Below, piece by piece: positions 16,490 through 25,039 of a stretch of DNA of 64,000 nucleotides (its first letter is position 1; each line of letters begins with the position of its first letter). The translations under genes and the position numbers were made by a program. Below the pieces are notes generated by a model. The model worked only from the letters and a program-made list of their open reading frames with translations. It was not told where the DNA came from and did not search any database. Source of the stretch: DASSUW01 sp963844405 (GTDB lineage: Bacteria > Actinomycetota > Thermoleophilia > Solirubrobacterales > Solirubrobacteraceae); NCBI GenBank assembly GCA_963844405.1, contig CAWJNZ010000004.1, forward strand, positions 558,001-622,000, written 5' to 3'.

Positions 16490-17187
16490 GCGGCGGCCAT
16501 CCTACGGTTGCACTCGTACAGGGCGACGGTTGCCGCCATCGCGGCGTTCAGGGACTCGGCCCGCACGGCGATCGTCGCGGTCGCGTCGCAGGCGGCGACG
16601 ACGTCGTCCGGCAGCCCCTCGCGCTCGGCGCCGACGAGCAAGGTGACGTCGCCGTCCGGCGCCGCGAGGGGCTCGCCCCCGTGGGCGACGAGGGCGATCC
16701 TGCGGCCCGGCAGCTCCTCGACCGTGCGGACCCGCGCCACGGGCACGTCGAACAGCGCGCCCATCGACGCCCGCACGGCCTTCGGTCCGTACGGGTCGGC
16801 GGTGCCCGGCCCGAGCGCGACGCTGCCGGCGCCGAACGCCAGCGCGCCGCGCAGCGCGGTGCCCACGTTGCCGGGGTCGTTGACGCCCCACAGCGCGAGG
16901 CACACGGGCCCGACCGGCGCGTCCGCCCAGCGCTGCCCGTAGACCCCGATGGCGCGCGTGCCGGAGCCGAGCTGGGAGACCTGCTGCAGCAGGTGCGGCT
17001 TGACCTCCTCGCCGTCCAGCCCCGATCCCTCGGCCACCAGCCGCGCCAGCGGCTCCCAGCCCGCCGCGTCGGCGGCCGCCAGCAGGTCCTCGCCCTCGGC
17101 CACGAACTGGCGCAGCTTGTCCCGCCACTTGCGACCCGCGAGCTTGCGGATCTCCTTGAGCTGTTCGTTGTGGGGGCTGGTGATCAC
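16486..17187 (-). CDS. SpoU/TrmH-family RNA 2'-O-methyltransferase
   Basis: A 233-aa SPOUT methyltransferase. The N-terminal substrate-binding part contains NEQLKEIRKLAGRKWRDKLRQFVAEGEDLL; the trefoil-knot catalytic part has the three family motifs VNDPGNVGTALRGALAFGA, LLVGAEREGLPDD and IAVRAESLNAAMAATVALYE. It modifies a ribose in rRNA or tRNA with S-adenosylmethionine; which nucleotide cannot be told. It sits between rplT and pheS as in many actinobacteria, and a strong intrinsic terminator lies just upstream of its start. Confidence 0.9.
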   Translation of the reverse strand: MITSPHNEQLKEIRKLAGRKWRDKLRQFVAEGEDLLAAADAAGWEPLARLVAEGSGLDGEEVKPHLLQQVSQLGSGTRAIGVYGQRWADAPVGPVCLALWGVNDPGNVGTALRGALAFGAGSVALGPGTADPYGPKAVRASMGALFDVPVARVRTVEELPGRRIALVAHGGEPLAAPDGDVTLLVGAEREGLPDDVVAACDATATIAVRAESLNAAMAATVALYECNRRMAAA

Positions 17188-17191
17188 GTGT

Positions 17192-17228
17192 TAACAAAAA
17201 GGGCGCCGCTCCGAGGGAGGGGCGCCCG
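17192..17228 (-). terminator. intrinsic terminator between rplT and the rRNA methyltransferase gene
   Basis: On the minus strand GGGCGCC arms (17221-17227 and 17201-17207) enclose a 13-nt loop and run into a TTTTTGTTAAC tract. The structure follows rplT by about 20 nt and its U-tract lies only some 5-10 nt before the methyltransferase ATG at 17187. It should end the rpmI-rplT transcript, or act as an attenuator in front of the methyltransferase-pheST-arg genes. Confidence 0.75.
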
Positions 17229-17248
17229 GTGAGAGGGTGTCTGCGGGA

Positions 17249-17608
17249 TCAGGCCGCCGACGCCTCGCGGGCGCTCTCGGCGAATCGGCGGAAGGTCTCG
17301 GGGTCGCGCACGGCGATGTCCGCGAGCACCTTGCGGTCGAGCTCGATCCCGGCCAGCTTGAGGCCGTGCATGAAGGTGGCATAGCTCATGCCGTTCTGGC
17401 GCGCGGCGGCGTTGATGCGGGTGATCCAGAGGCGGCGGAAGTCGCGCTTGCGGTTGCGGCGGTCGCGGTACGCGTAGGCGTCCGCCTTCATGACGGCTTC
17501 CTTGGCGCGCTTGTACGACGAGTGCGCCTCGCCGCGGAAGCCCTTGGCCCGCTCGAGCGTGGCGCGGCGCTTCTTGCGCGCGTTGACGGAGCGCTTGACG
17601 CGGGTCAT
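17249..17608 (-). CDS. rplT: 50S ribosomal protein L20
   Basis: A 119-aa L20: MTRVKRSVNARKKRRATLER and KGFRGEAHSSYKRAKEAVMKADAYAYRDRRNRKRDFR are diagnostic, followed by LWITRINAAARQNGMSYATFM. It binds 23S rRNA early in large-subunit assembly. The ATG overlaps the rpmI stop (ATGA). In most bacteria infC-rpmI-rplT are contiguous; here infC is more than 11 kb away. Confidence 0.97.
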   Translation of the reverse strand: MTRVKRSVNARKKRRATLERAKGFRGEAHSSYKRAKEAVMKADAYAYRDRRNRKRDFRRLWITRINAAARQNGMSYATFMHGLKLAGIELDRKVLADIAVRDPETFRRFAESAREASAA

Positions 17609-17808
17609 CGCGCCTTCCCTCCGAGCAGATGGCGCACCCGCTGCTGGTCGGCCTTCGCGACGTCGCGGTCGAGCCGGAAGGAGCGCTTGCGCTTCGGCGA
17701 CTTCTTCTCGAGGATGTGGCTCGAGAAGGCGTGCCGGGCCTTGATCTTGCCCGAGCCCGTGACCTTGAAGCGCTTCTTCGCGCCCGAATGCGACTTCATC
17801 TTCGGCAT
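17605..17808 (-). CDS. rpmI: 50S ribosomal protein L35
   Basis: A 67-aa L35 beginning MPKMKSHSGAKKRFKVTGSGK. The ATG at 17808 is chosen because the family starts MPKMK; the frame is open upstream but carries no L35 sequence. The basic repeats KIKARHAFSSHILEKKSPKRKR fit L35. It overlaps rplT by 4 nt. Its promoter must lie in the roughly 100-bp gap to the divergent PhoX-like gene. Confidence 0.95.
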   Translation of the reverse strand: MPKMKSHSGAKKRFKVTGSGKIKARHAFSSHILEKKSPKRKRSFRLDRDVAKADQQRVRHLLGGKAR

Positions 17809-17912
17809 GCGAGCGCGCAGTATAGCCGCGCCGGGCCGGTTCACTGGGCCTTCACGGGGGAGTCACACCAGCGTCACGACATGCGGCCCGGGCGCCTGGA
17901 TGCTGCTGCGCC

Positions 17913-19292
17913 ATGACGAGCGAACTCACGCGCAGGAGGTTCATCCAGGGGTCCGCGAGCATCGCGCTCGGGGGCCCGATCGCCGCGCTGGCCGCGCAGA
18001 CGGCGCACGGCAAGGTCACGCGCACGCTGGGCTACGGCCCGCTCCTCGACACGTTCGAGGAGGACTCCGGCGAGGTCTACCTGCAGCTCCCGAAGGGCTT
18101 CCGCTACCGCGTCATCTCGCGCGACTACGAGGTCATGAGCGACGGGAACCCGACGCCCGGCATCTTCGACGGGACCGGCAGCTACGCGGGCCGGCGGGGC
18201 ACGACGATCCTGATCCGCAACCACGAGAACCGTTCGCGCGCGAACGAGATCCGGGTCGAGGTCCCGGCCGGCAGGCGCTACGACCCGGACCCGAACGTCC
18301 GCGGCGGCAACACCAAGCTCGTCGTGGACGACCGCACGCGACGGGTGGTCGAGAGCTTCGGCGTGCTCGGCGGCACCCACACCAACTGCGCCGGCGGCGT
18401 GACGCCGTGGAACTCCTGGATCACCTGCGAGGAGATCTTCAACTATGGCTCCGTCGAGTCCAACGTGACGCCCGGCACCGGCGTGCCTCACGGGTACGCG
18501 TTCGAGGTCCCCGCCGACGCCGGCGGACCCGTCAACGCGGTCCCGATCGTCGCCGCCGGGCGCTTCGCGCACGAGGCGGTCGCATGGCTGGACGGCGCCC
18601 TGTACGAGACCGAGGATCGCGGCGACGCCGCCTTCTACCGGTTCGTCCCCGACCGCAGGCCGCGCGAGGCCGGCGACCTGGCGACGCTCGGGGGCACGCT
18701 CGAGGCGCTCGTGGTCCGCGGCCGGCCGAACTTCGACGCGGACGCGGCCGTCCCTGGCGAGACGTACGCCGTCGAGTGGGTGACGGTCGACGAGCCCAAC
18801 CCCGTGACCGACACCGTCCGCGCGCAGGCGCAGGCGAAGGGCGCGGCGATCTTCACCCGCACGGAGGGCATCTGGGCGGCCGCCGGCCGGATCTACTTCG
18901 ACTGCACGAGCGGCGGGCGCGCGGGCGCCGGCCAGGTGTGGGCGTACGCGCCGCGCGGCCACGACCGGGGCGAGCTCGAGCTGATCTTCGAGTCGCCGGG
19001 CGCCGACGTGCTCGACGCGCCGGACAACCTCGTCGTCGTGCCGGACACCGGCGACGTCTTCCTGCAGGAAGACGGCGGCGGCGAGCAGTTCGTCCGCGGC
19101 GTCACCAGGCGCGGCGAGATCTACGACTTCGCGAAGACCGTCCTCAACGGCACCGAGTTCTGCGGCGGCTGCTTCTCGCCGGACGGCCGGACGTTCTTCG
19201 TCTCCCAGCAGGGCGAGCGCACGGCGGGCACCCCGGCCGAGGACTCGCGGGCCCTCACGTACGCCATCTGGGGGCCGTTCGGCGGCCGATAG
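17913..19292 (+). CDS. PhoX-like (DUF839) Tat-exported phosphatase-type protein
   Basis: A 459-aa protein with a twin-arginine signal, TRRRFIQGSASIALGGPIAALAA, at residues 6-28. The body is the DUF839/PhoX beta-propeller: TTILIRNHENRS, GGNTKLVVDDRTRRVVES, GTHTNCAGGVTPWNSWITCEEIF, YAFEVPADAGG, GRFAHEAVAWLDGALYETEDRGDAAFYRFVP, and the C-terminal EFCGGCFSPDGRTFFVSQQGE. PhoX enzymes are Ca/Fe-dependent periplasmic phosphatases; many DUF839 proteins are untested. It is divergent from rpmI and is the first gene of the block separating rpmI from infC. Confidence 0.85.
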   Translation: MTSELTRRRFIQGSASIALGGPIAALAAQTAHGKVTRTLGYGPLLDTFEEDSGEVYLQLPKGFRYRVISRDYEVMSDGNPTPGIFDGTGSYAGRRGTTILIRNHENRSRANEIRVEVPAGRRYDPDPNVRGGNTKLVVDDRTRRVVESFGVLGGTHTNCAGGVTPWNSWITCEEIFNYGSVESNVTPGTGVPHGYAFEVPADAGGPVNAVPIVAAGRFAHEAVAWLDGALYETEDRGDAAFYRFVPDRRPREAGDLATLGGTLEALVVRGRPNFDADAAVPGETYAVEWVTVDEPNPVTDTVRAQAQAKGAAIFTRTEGIWAAAGRIYFDCTSGGRAGAGQVWAYAPRGHDRGELELIFESPGADVLDAPDNLVVVPDTGDVFLQEDGGGEQFVRGVTRRGEIYDFAKTVLNGTEFCGGCFSPDGRTFFVSQQGERTAGTPAEDSRALTYAIWGPFGGR

Positions 19293-19298
19293 CCAAAC

Positions 19299-19342
19299 TT
19301 TCGGTGAGCGACCGGCGGAGTTTCGCCGGTTGCTCGCCGAAA
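19299..19342. terminator. 19-bp imperfect hairpin between the PhoX-like gene and eboD
   Basis: Arms at 19299-19317 and 19324-19342 (TTTCGGTGAGC / GCTCGCCGAAA ends) pair with two mismatches around a 6-nt loop. It starts 6 bp after the PhoX-like stop. No long U-tract follows, so it may be a weak terminator, an mRNA-stabilising hairpin or a cis-regulatory structure in the eboD leader, whose start codon is 28 bp further. Confidence 0.5.
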
Positions 19343-19369
19343 TGTCGTTCGTGTCCTAAACTCGCCGGA

Positions 19370-20638
19370 ATGGGGAACCACGGAGTCATGGATTCTCCGG
19401 GGGGATCGGACACGGCGCAGCCTGACGGTCTGCCGGACATCGACCAGGAAGTCATCGTCACGTTCCGCTACCCGGTCCGTTTCACGCACGGACTGCTGAG
19501 GCCGGCCAATCGCGTGCTCCGCGAGGCGGTCGAAGGGGACGATCGCGCCCGCGTGCTGGTGGTCATCGACGAGGGCGTCGCCGAGGCCCATCCCACCATG
19601 CCCGAGGACGTCGTGGCCTACTGCACGGCCCACGAGGACGCGCTCGAGCTGATGGCGGCGCCGCTCGTGGTCCCCGGCGGCGAGGCGATCAAGAACCAGT
19701 CCGGGCCGGTCGACGAGATCCGCGCCGCGATCGACGTCCACGGCGTCGACCGCCACTCCTACGTCGTGGCGATCGGCGGCGGGGCGGTGCTCGACGCCGT
19801 CGGCTACGCGGCCTCCACCGCGCACCGCGGGGTGCGCCTCATCCGCGTGCCGACCACCGTCCTCGCGCAGGACGACTCGGCGGTCGGCGTCAAGAACGGC
19901 ATCAACGCTTTCGGCAAGAAGAACTTCGTCGGCTCGTTCGCCCCGCCGCACGCGGTGCTGAACGACATCGAGCTGCTGAGCACGCTGTCCGAGCGCGACT
20001 GGCGCGCCGGCATCTCCGAGGCGATCAAGGTCGCGCTGCTCAAGGACCCCGCGTTCTTCACGTGGATGGAGCACCACGCGAGCGACCTCAATGGGCGCTC
20101 GCTGCCCGCGATGGCGAAGCTCGTGCACCGCAGCGCGGAGCTGCACCTGAACCACATCGCCACCAGCGGCGACCCGTTCGAGCTCGGCTCCTCGCGGCCG
20201 CTCGACTTCGGCCACTGGGCGGCGCACAAGCTCGAGCAGCTCTCGCACCACGAGCTGCGCCACGGCGAGGCGGTGGCCGTCGGCATCGCGCTCGACTCCA
20301 CGTACAGCTACCTGATCGGCAGCCTGCCGCACGCCGACTGGCGCCGGATCGTCGAGCTGTTCGAGGCCGTCGAGCTGCCGATCTGGCACCGCGACATGAA
20401 GACACCCGGCAGCAGCGGCCGGCCGGCCGTGCTGGCCGGCCTCGAGGAGTTCCGCGAGCACCTCGGAGGGCGGCTGACGATCATGCTGCTCGAGCGGATC
20501 GGCTCGGGCTACGAGGTGCACGACATGGATGAGGCGGTGCTCCTGGAGGCGTCCGACCTCCTGCGGCGCCGGGTCGAGGGAGGAGATCTGTCATGGGAGC
20601 CCACGCCGGCACCAGCCCGCTCACTCAGCGTGAGCTGA
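19370..20638 (+). CDS. eboD: EboD-like 3-dehydroquinate-synthase-family sugar phosphate cyclase
   Basis: About 422 aa of the DHQS-like sugar phosphate cyclase family. It has the NAD-binding block VVAIGGGAVLDAVGYAAS, RVPTTVLAQDDSAVGVKNGIN, KKNFVGSFAPPHAVLND, the first metal-ligand region ISEAIKVALLKD and the histidine motifs LDFGHWAAHKLE and LRHGEAVAVGIALD. EBO-cluster members form a branch related to 2-epi-5-epi-valiolone synthases rather than true AroB. A long N-terminal extension precedes VIVTFRYPVRFTHGLL; ATG at 19388 is the alternative start. First gene of the EBO-type run; its end overlaps the next small ORF by 46 nt. Confidence 0.85.
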   Translation: MGNHGVMDSPGGSDTAQPDGLPDIDQEVIVTFRYPVRFTHGLLRPANRVLREAVEGDDRARVLVVIDEGVAEAHPTMPEDVVAYCTAHEDALELMAAPLVVPGGEAIKNQSGPVDEIRAAIDVHGVDRHSYVVAIGGGAVLDAVGYAASTAHRGVRLIRVPTTVLAQDDSAVGVKNGINAFGKKNFVGSFAPPHAVLNDIELLSTLSERDWRAGISEAIKVALLKDPAFFTWMEHHASDLNGRSLPAMAKLVHRSAELHLNHIATSGDPFELGSSRPLDFGHWAAHKLEQLSHHELRHGEAVAVGIALDSTYSYLIGSLPHADWRRIVELFEAVELPIWHRDMKTPGSSGRPAVLAGLEEFREHLGGRLTIMLLERIGSGYEVHDMDEAVLLEASDLLRRRVEGGDLSWEPTPAPARSLSVS

Positions 20639-20895
20639 TCGCCGAGTACTTCATGGAGCACCGCGTGCAGGTGCTCGAGCTGGCCGCCTTCCTGGACCGG
20701 CTCGACCGCGCGCGCGAGATCGACGCCGACGAAGACTTCCGGCTGCGCTCGATCCGCGAGGCGCTCGCCGCCCTCGTCGACGGCGACGGACAGCGCGTCC
20801 AGCGCGTCCAGATGATCTTCAGCGACCCACGGTCCGAACTCCTCGAGGAGCTGGACCAGAAGAGCGCCAAGGGCGCCTACGACCCGGAGGCCTAG
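20593..20895 (+). CDS. small helical protein in the EBO cluster, 100 aa
   Basis: Not recognised as a known family. The ATG at 20593 has a strong GGGAGGAG site 7 nt upstream, which supports translation despite the 46-nt overlap with eboD. The product is highly helical and charged (VQVLELAAFLDRLDRAREIDADEDFRLRSIREALAALV), with a C-terminal RSELLEELDQKSAKGAY. It occupies an EboA-like position beside eboB, but EboA proteins are about twice as long and I see no clear similarity. It may be an accessory subunit or a replacement for EboA. Confidence 0.7.
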   Translation: MGAHAGTSPLTQRELIAEYFMEHRVQVLELAAFLDRLDRAREIDADEDFRLRSIREALAALVDGDGQRVQRVQMIFSDPRSELLEELDQKSAKGAYDPEA

Positions 20896-20897
20896 TC

Positions 20898-21725
20898 ATG
20901 GAGTACATCGATCTCCACGCCCACATGGTGTCGCGCACGACCGACGACTACCGGGCCATGGCCATGAGCGGCTGCGTCGCCGTCACCGAGCCCGCCTTCT
21001 GGGCCGGCTACGACCGTCCCGGCGTCGACGCCTTCGTCGACTACTTCAACCGGCTCGTCGACTTCGAGCCCAAGCGCGCCGCCACCTACGGCATCGCCCA
21101 CTTCACGTGGATGTGCCTGAACCCCAAGGAGGCCGAGGACCGCGAGCTCACCCGCAAGGTGCTCGAGGTCATCCCGCGCTACCTCGAGTACCCGACCGTG
21201 CTCGGGATCGGCGAGATCGGCCTCAACCGCGTGACCAAGAACGAGCTGGCGGGCTTCAAGGACCACGTCGACCTGGCGATGGAGCACGAGCAGCTCATCC
21301 ACATCCACACGCCCCACCTCGAGGACAAGTGGAAGGGCACGAAGGTGATCGTCGAGACGCTGGCGGCCGACCAGCGGATCGAGCCGCACCGCGTGATGGT
21401 CGACCACGCGGAGGAGCACACCGTCGACATGATCCTCGACAACGGGTTCTGGACCGGGCTGACGCTGTACCCGGTCACCAAGGTCTCCCCCGCCCGCGCG
21501 GTCGACGTGCTCGAGACCCGCGGGCCGGACCGGATCTGCGTGGCGGCGGCCTGCGACTGGGGCGAGAGCCGCCCGCTGGCCGTGCCGGAGTTCATCATGG
21601 AGATGCGCCGCCGCGGGCACCCGGACTCGCTGATCCGGCGCGTCGTCTACGAGAACCCGATGGAGTTCCTCGGCCAGTCCCCGAAGTTCCAGCTGCCAGA
21701 TCGTGAAGGTGCGGTCGCCGTCTAG
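20898..21725 (+). CDS. eboB: EboB-like TatD-family metal-dependent hydrolase
   Basis: A 275-aa TIM-barrel amidohydrolase of the TatD class. Metal ligands are visible: DLHAH at residues 5-9, Glu in LGIGEIGLN, His in IHIHTPH, His in MVDHAEEHT and Asp in AACDWGESR. The ATG follows the small ORF by 2 nt. In EBO clusters EboB is the TatD-like member; its substrate is not established. The stop overlaps the GTG of eboE by one base (TAGTG). Confidence 0.85.
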   Translation: MEYIDLHAHMVSRTTDDYRAMAMSGCVAVTEPAFWAGYDRPGVDAFVDYFNRLVDFEPKRAATYGIAHFTWMCLNPKEAEDRELTRKVLEVIPRYLEYPTVLGIGEIGLNRVTKNELAGFKDHVDLAMEHEQLIHIHTPHLEDKWKGTKVIVETLAADQRIEPHRVMVDHAEEHTVDMILDNGFWTGLTLYPVTKVSPARAVDVLETRGPDRICVAAACDWGESRPLAVPEFIMEMRRRGHPDSLIRRVVYENPMEFLGQSPKFQLPDREGAVAV

Positions 21726-22771
21726 TGCAGGTCGCTGACGGGCTCCACCTCACCTACTGCACGAACATCCATCCGGCCGTCGGCTGGGAGGCCGTGCTCG
21801 ACTCGCTGCGCGCCCACGCGCCCGCGCTGAAGTCACGGCTCTCGCCCGACGCGCCGTTCGGGATCGGGCTGCGGCTGTCGGGCGACGAGTCGCGCCAGCT
21901 GCTCGCCGGCGGACGGCTGGAGGCGTTCAAGCAGTGGCTCGACGCCGAGGGCCTGTACGTCTTCACGATCAACGGCTTCCCGCACGGCACCTTCCACGGG
22001 CAGCCGGTCAAGGCCGAGGTGCACGCGCCGGACTGGCGGTCGGAGGAGCGCGTGGCGTACACGCTGCGGCTCGTGGAGATCCTCGAGGCCCTGCTGCCCG
22101 ACGGCGTCGACGGGACGATCTCCACCAGCCCGCTGTCGTACAAGGCGTGGACCGACGACCTCGAGGTGTGCACGGCGAACGTGCGCCGGGTCGACGAGGC
22201 GCTGCGCGGCACCCGCGTGTCGCTCGCCATCGAGCCGGAGGCCGACGGCTCGCTGGCCACCGTCGAGGAGCTGATCGAGTGGTGGCCCGACGGGCTCGAG
22301 CACGTCACCGTCTGCTTCGACGCCTGCCACGCCGCGGTCGCGTACGAGGAGCCCGAGGAGGCGCTCGACGCGCTCGACGCGGCGGGCATCCGCGTCGGCA
22401 AGGCGCAGCTGTCGGCGGCGCTGATCGTCCCGGCCGACGCGCACGACGAGCTGCGCGCCTTCGCCGACCCGATCTACCTGCACCAGGTGACCGAGCGCGG
22501 CTCGCTGCGGACCTGGCCGGACCTCCCCGAGGCGCTGCAGGAGGGCGGCGGCGACGAGTGGCGCGTGCACTTCCACGTCCCGATCTTCGTCGAGCGCTAC
22601 GGCGCGCTGCGCTCGAGCCAGGAGCACCTCGAGCGCTGCATCCGCCGGGTGCGGACGTCGCACCTGGAGATCGAGACGTACACCTGGGACGTGCTGCCGC
22701 CGGACCTGAAGGCGTCGTCGGTCGACTCGATCGCGCGCGAGTACGAGTGGGTGCTCGATGTCCTCCGCTGA
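21725..22771 (+). CDS. eboE: EboE-like sugar-phosphate-isomerase-fold protein
   Basis: A 348-aa protein beginning with the hallmark LHLTYCTNIHPAVGWEAVLDSL, followed by DAPFGIGLRLSGDESRQL, VFTINGFPHGTFHG, VKAEVHAPDWRSEERV, LAIEPEADGSLATVEELIEWW and VCFDACHAAVAYE. These match the xylose-isomerase-like TIM-barrel EboE of EBO clusters (often named metabolite traffic protein EboE). Conserved Glu, His and Asp suggest a metal site. GTG start overlapping the eboB stop; the end overlaps eboC by 14 nt. Confidence 0.88.
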   Translation: MQVADGLHLTYCTNIHPAVGWEAVLDSLRAHAPALKSRLSPDAPFGIGLRLSGDESRQLLAGGRLEAFKQWLDAEGLYVFTINGFPHGTFHGQPVKAEVHAPDWRSEERVAYTLRLVEILEALLPDGVDGTISTSPLSYKAWTDDLEVCTANVRRVDEALRGTRVSLAIEPEADGSLATVEELIEWWPDGLEHVTVCFDACHAAVAYEEPEEALDALDAAGIRVGKAQLSAALIVPADAHDELRAFADPIYLHQVTERGSLRTWPDLPEALQEGGGDEWRVHFHVPIFVERYGALRSSQEHLERCIRRVRTSHLEIETYTWDVLPPDLKASSVDSIAREYEWVLDVLR

Positions 22772-23600
22772 GGCGTGGCTCCAGCTCGCGCGCATCTCCA
22801 ACACGCCGACCGTCGTGTCCAACACCGTGGCGGGCGCGGTGCTGGCCTCGACCGCCGCCGAGGCCGGCGAGGTCGCCGTCGTGGCCGGCTCGATGGCGCT
22901 CTTCTACACGGCGGGCATGATCCTCAACGACCTGCTCGACTTCGAGGTCGACGTGCGCGAGCGGCCCGAGCGGCCGCTGCCGTCCGGCGCCGTCAGCCGG
23001 CCGGCGGCGCTGACCGCCGTGATCGTCCTCTTCGTGGCGGGCGAGGCGATGCTGCTGCTCGAGGGCGCGGAGCCGTTCCTGGCCGGGCTCGGCCTGATCG
23101 GCCTCATCGTGCTCTACGACGCCTGGCACAAGGGCAACCCGCTGTCGCCGGTCCTGATGGGCGCCTGCCGCGCGATGGTGTACTTCGTCGCCGCGCTGGC
23201 CGTGGCCGGCGAGGTGCCGCTCGAGGTCTCGATCGCCGCGGCCGTGCTGCTGATCTACATCGTCGGCCTGACCCAGGTCGCCAAGGCGGAGGGCGGGAGC
23301 CTGCTCTCGGCCTGGCCGTTCGCCGCCGTGCTGGCGGCGATCGCCTACTGGGCCGGCTGGATCGACAGCGTCTGGTTCGCGCTGTTGCTCGTCGCCTTCG
23401 CCGCCTGGGTCGTCCGGGCGCTGTGGCTCATCCGCGGGCCGCGACGGATCGGCCCGGGCGTGGTGAGCCTGATCGCCGGCGTCGCGCTGTTCGACGCGCT
23501 GGCCGTCGCGAGCGTCGACGGGAGCCTCGCGGCGGTCGGGGTCTGCCTGGCAGCCTTCCTTGTCACGATCGCCCTCCAGACCAAGATCGCGGGGACGTAG
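22758..23600 (+). CDS. eboC: EboC-like UbiA-superfamily prenyltransferase
   Basis: A 280-aa integral membrane protein with eight to nine hydrophobic helices. The first Asp-rich Mg-diphosphate motif NDLLDFEVD is at residues 57-65 followed by RPERPLPSGAVS, the classic UbiA signature; a second polar loop YDAWHK is at 120-125. UbiA enzymes transfer a prenyl chain to an acceptor at the membrane. EboC proteins are the UbiA-like members of EBO clusters. The IPP isomerase gene two genes downstream fits a demand for prenyl diphosphate. Confidence 0.88.
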   Translation: MSSAEAWLQLARISNTPTVVSNTVAGAVLASTAAEAGEVAVVAGSMALFYTAGMILNDLLDFEVDVRERPERPLPSGAVSRPAALTAVIVLFVAGEAMLLLEGAEPFLAGLGLIGLIVLYDAWHKGNPLSPVLMGACRAMVYFVAALAVAGEVPLEVSIAAAVLLIYIVGLTQVAKAEGGSLLSAWPFAAVLAAIAYWAGWIDSVWFALLLVAFAAWVVRALWLIRGPRRIGPGVVSLIAGVALFDALAVASVDGSLAAVGVCLAAFLVTIALQTKIAGT

Positions 23601-23650
23601 TGTTCCCTCCGTCAGGCCCACACCTCCCTGGACCCAACGGAGGAACACTG

Positions 23651-25039
23651 ATGCCCGAGAAGACCGTCGTCCTATGCGCCGTGGCGCTGACGCCCGAGCT
23701 GGTCGGCGAGCACACGCCGCGCTTACGGGCGTTCGCCGAGGGCGGCGCGATGGTGCCGCTCGGCGGCGTCACGCCCGCCGTCACCGCCACCGTGCAGAGC
23801 ACGTACCTGACCGGCCTGCCGCCGAGCGGGCACGGCGCCGTCGGCAACGGCTGGCTGTTCCGCGACACCATGGAGGTGCGCCTGTGGCAGCAGTCGAACC
23901 GGCTCGTGCAGGCGCCGAAGGTGTGGGAAGCCGTGCCGGGCCTCACGTGCGCGAACCTCTCGTGGTGGTTCGCGATGTACTCGTCGGCCGACGTGACGGT
24001 GACGCCGCGGCCGATGTACCCGGCCGACGGCCGCAAGATCCCGGACTGCTACACGAAGCCGGGCGACCTGCGCGACGAGCTGCAGGCCGAGCTCGGCCAG
24101 TTCCCGCTCTTCAAGTTCTGGGGGCCGGCGGCCTCCATCGAGTCGACGAAGTGGCTCGCCGAGGCGGCCAAGAAGGTCGAGGCGCGCTTCAGCCCGGACC
24201 TCTCCCTGGTCTATCTCCCCCACCTCGACTACGGGCTCCAGAAGAAGGGCCCGGTGCTGCCCGACATCGCCGGGGAGCTCGCGGAGCTCGACGCCGTGGT
24301 CGGCGACCTGATCGACTTCTACGAGCGCCACGGGGCGCGCGTGATCGTGCTCTCCGAGTACGGGATCGTGCCGGTCTCGCGGCCGGTCCACCCGAACCGG
24401 GTGCTGCGCGAGGCCGGGCTGGTCGCGTACCGGATGGAGCTCGGCCGCGAGGTGATCGACATCGGCGGCAGCGAGGCGTTCGCGATGGCCGACCACCAGC
24501 TCTCGCACGTCTACGTGCGCGACCCCGCGCGCGTGCCCGAGGTGCGGGCGCTGCTGGAGTCCGTGCCCGGCGTCGGCGAGGTGCTCGACGAGGCGGGCAA
24601 GCGCGAGCACGGGCTCGACCACGAGCGCTCGGGCGAGCTGGTGCTGATCGCCGAGCCGGACAGCTGGTTCACCTACTACTACTGGCTCGACGACGACAAG
24701 GCGCCCGACTACGCGCGCACCGTCGACATCCACCGCAAGCCCGGCTACGACCCGGTCGAGCTGTTCCTCGACCCGGCCATCCGCGTGCCCCCGCTCGCGG
24801 TCGGCTCGCGGCTGGTGAAGAAGAAGCTCGGGTTCCGCACGCTGCTGGACGTGATCCCGCTGGACGCGTCGCTGGTGCGCGGCTCGCACGGGCGGATCCC
24901 CGACGACCCGTCGAAGGGCCCGCTGCTGATGACGAACCAGGCGGACCTGCTGCCCGACGGCGACGTGGCGGCCACCGACGTGCACGACCTGATCCTGCGG
25001 CACCTGGGCGCGGCGGTCCCGGAGGCGGCGGCGCGATGA
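23651..25039 (+). CDS. eboF: EboF-like alkaline-phosphatase-superfamily (nucleotide pyrophosphatase-type) protein
   Basis: 462 aa. The N-terminal VVLCAVALTPELV replaces the usual metal-binding start of the superfamily, and the nucleophile Thr region is GVTPAVTATVQSTYLTGLPPSGHGAVGNGW. Later metal-site blocks are LVYLPHLDYGLQKKGP, IVLSEYGIVPVSRPVHPN and YYYWLDDDKAPDYARTVDIHRKPGYDP. The ATG at 23651 has a GGAGGAAC site. It matches the phosphodiesterase/nucleotide pyrophosphatase-like EboF. Its stop overlaps the IPP isomerase start (ATGA). Confidence 0.87.
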   Translation: MPEKTVVLCAVALTPELVGEHTPRLRAFAEGGAMVPLGGVTPAVTATVQSTYLTGLPPSGHGAVGNGWLFRDTMEVRLWQQSNRLVQAPKVWEAVPGLTCANLSWWFAMYSSADVTVTPRPMYPADGRKIPDCYTKPGDLRDELQAELGQFPLFKFWGPAASIESTKWLAEAAKKVEARFSPDLSLVYLPHLDYGLQKKGPVLPDIAGELAELDAVVGDLIDFYERHGARVIVLSEYGIVPVSRPVHPNRVLREAGLVAYRMELGREVIDIGGSEAFAMADHQLSHVYVRDPARVPEVRALLESVPGVGEVLDEAGKREHGLDHERSGELVLIAEPDSWFTYYYWLDDDKAPDYARTVDIHRKPGYDPVELFLDPAIRVPPLAVGSRLVKKKLGFRTLLDVIPLDASLVRGSHGRIPDDPSKGPLLMTNQADLLPDGDVAATDVHDLILRHLGAAVPEAAAR

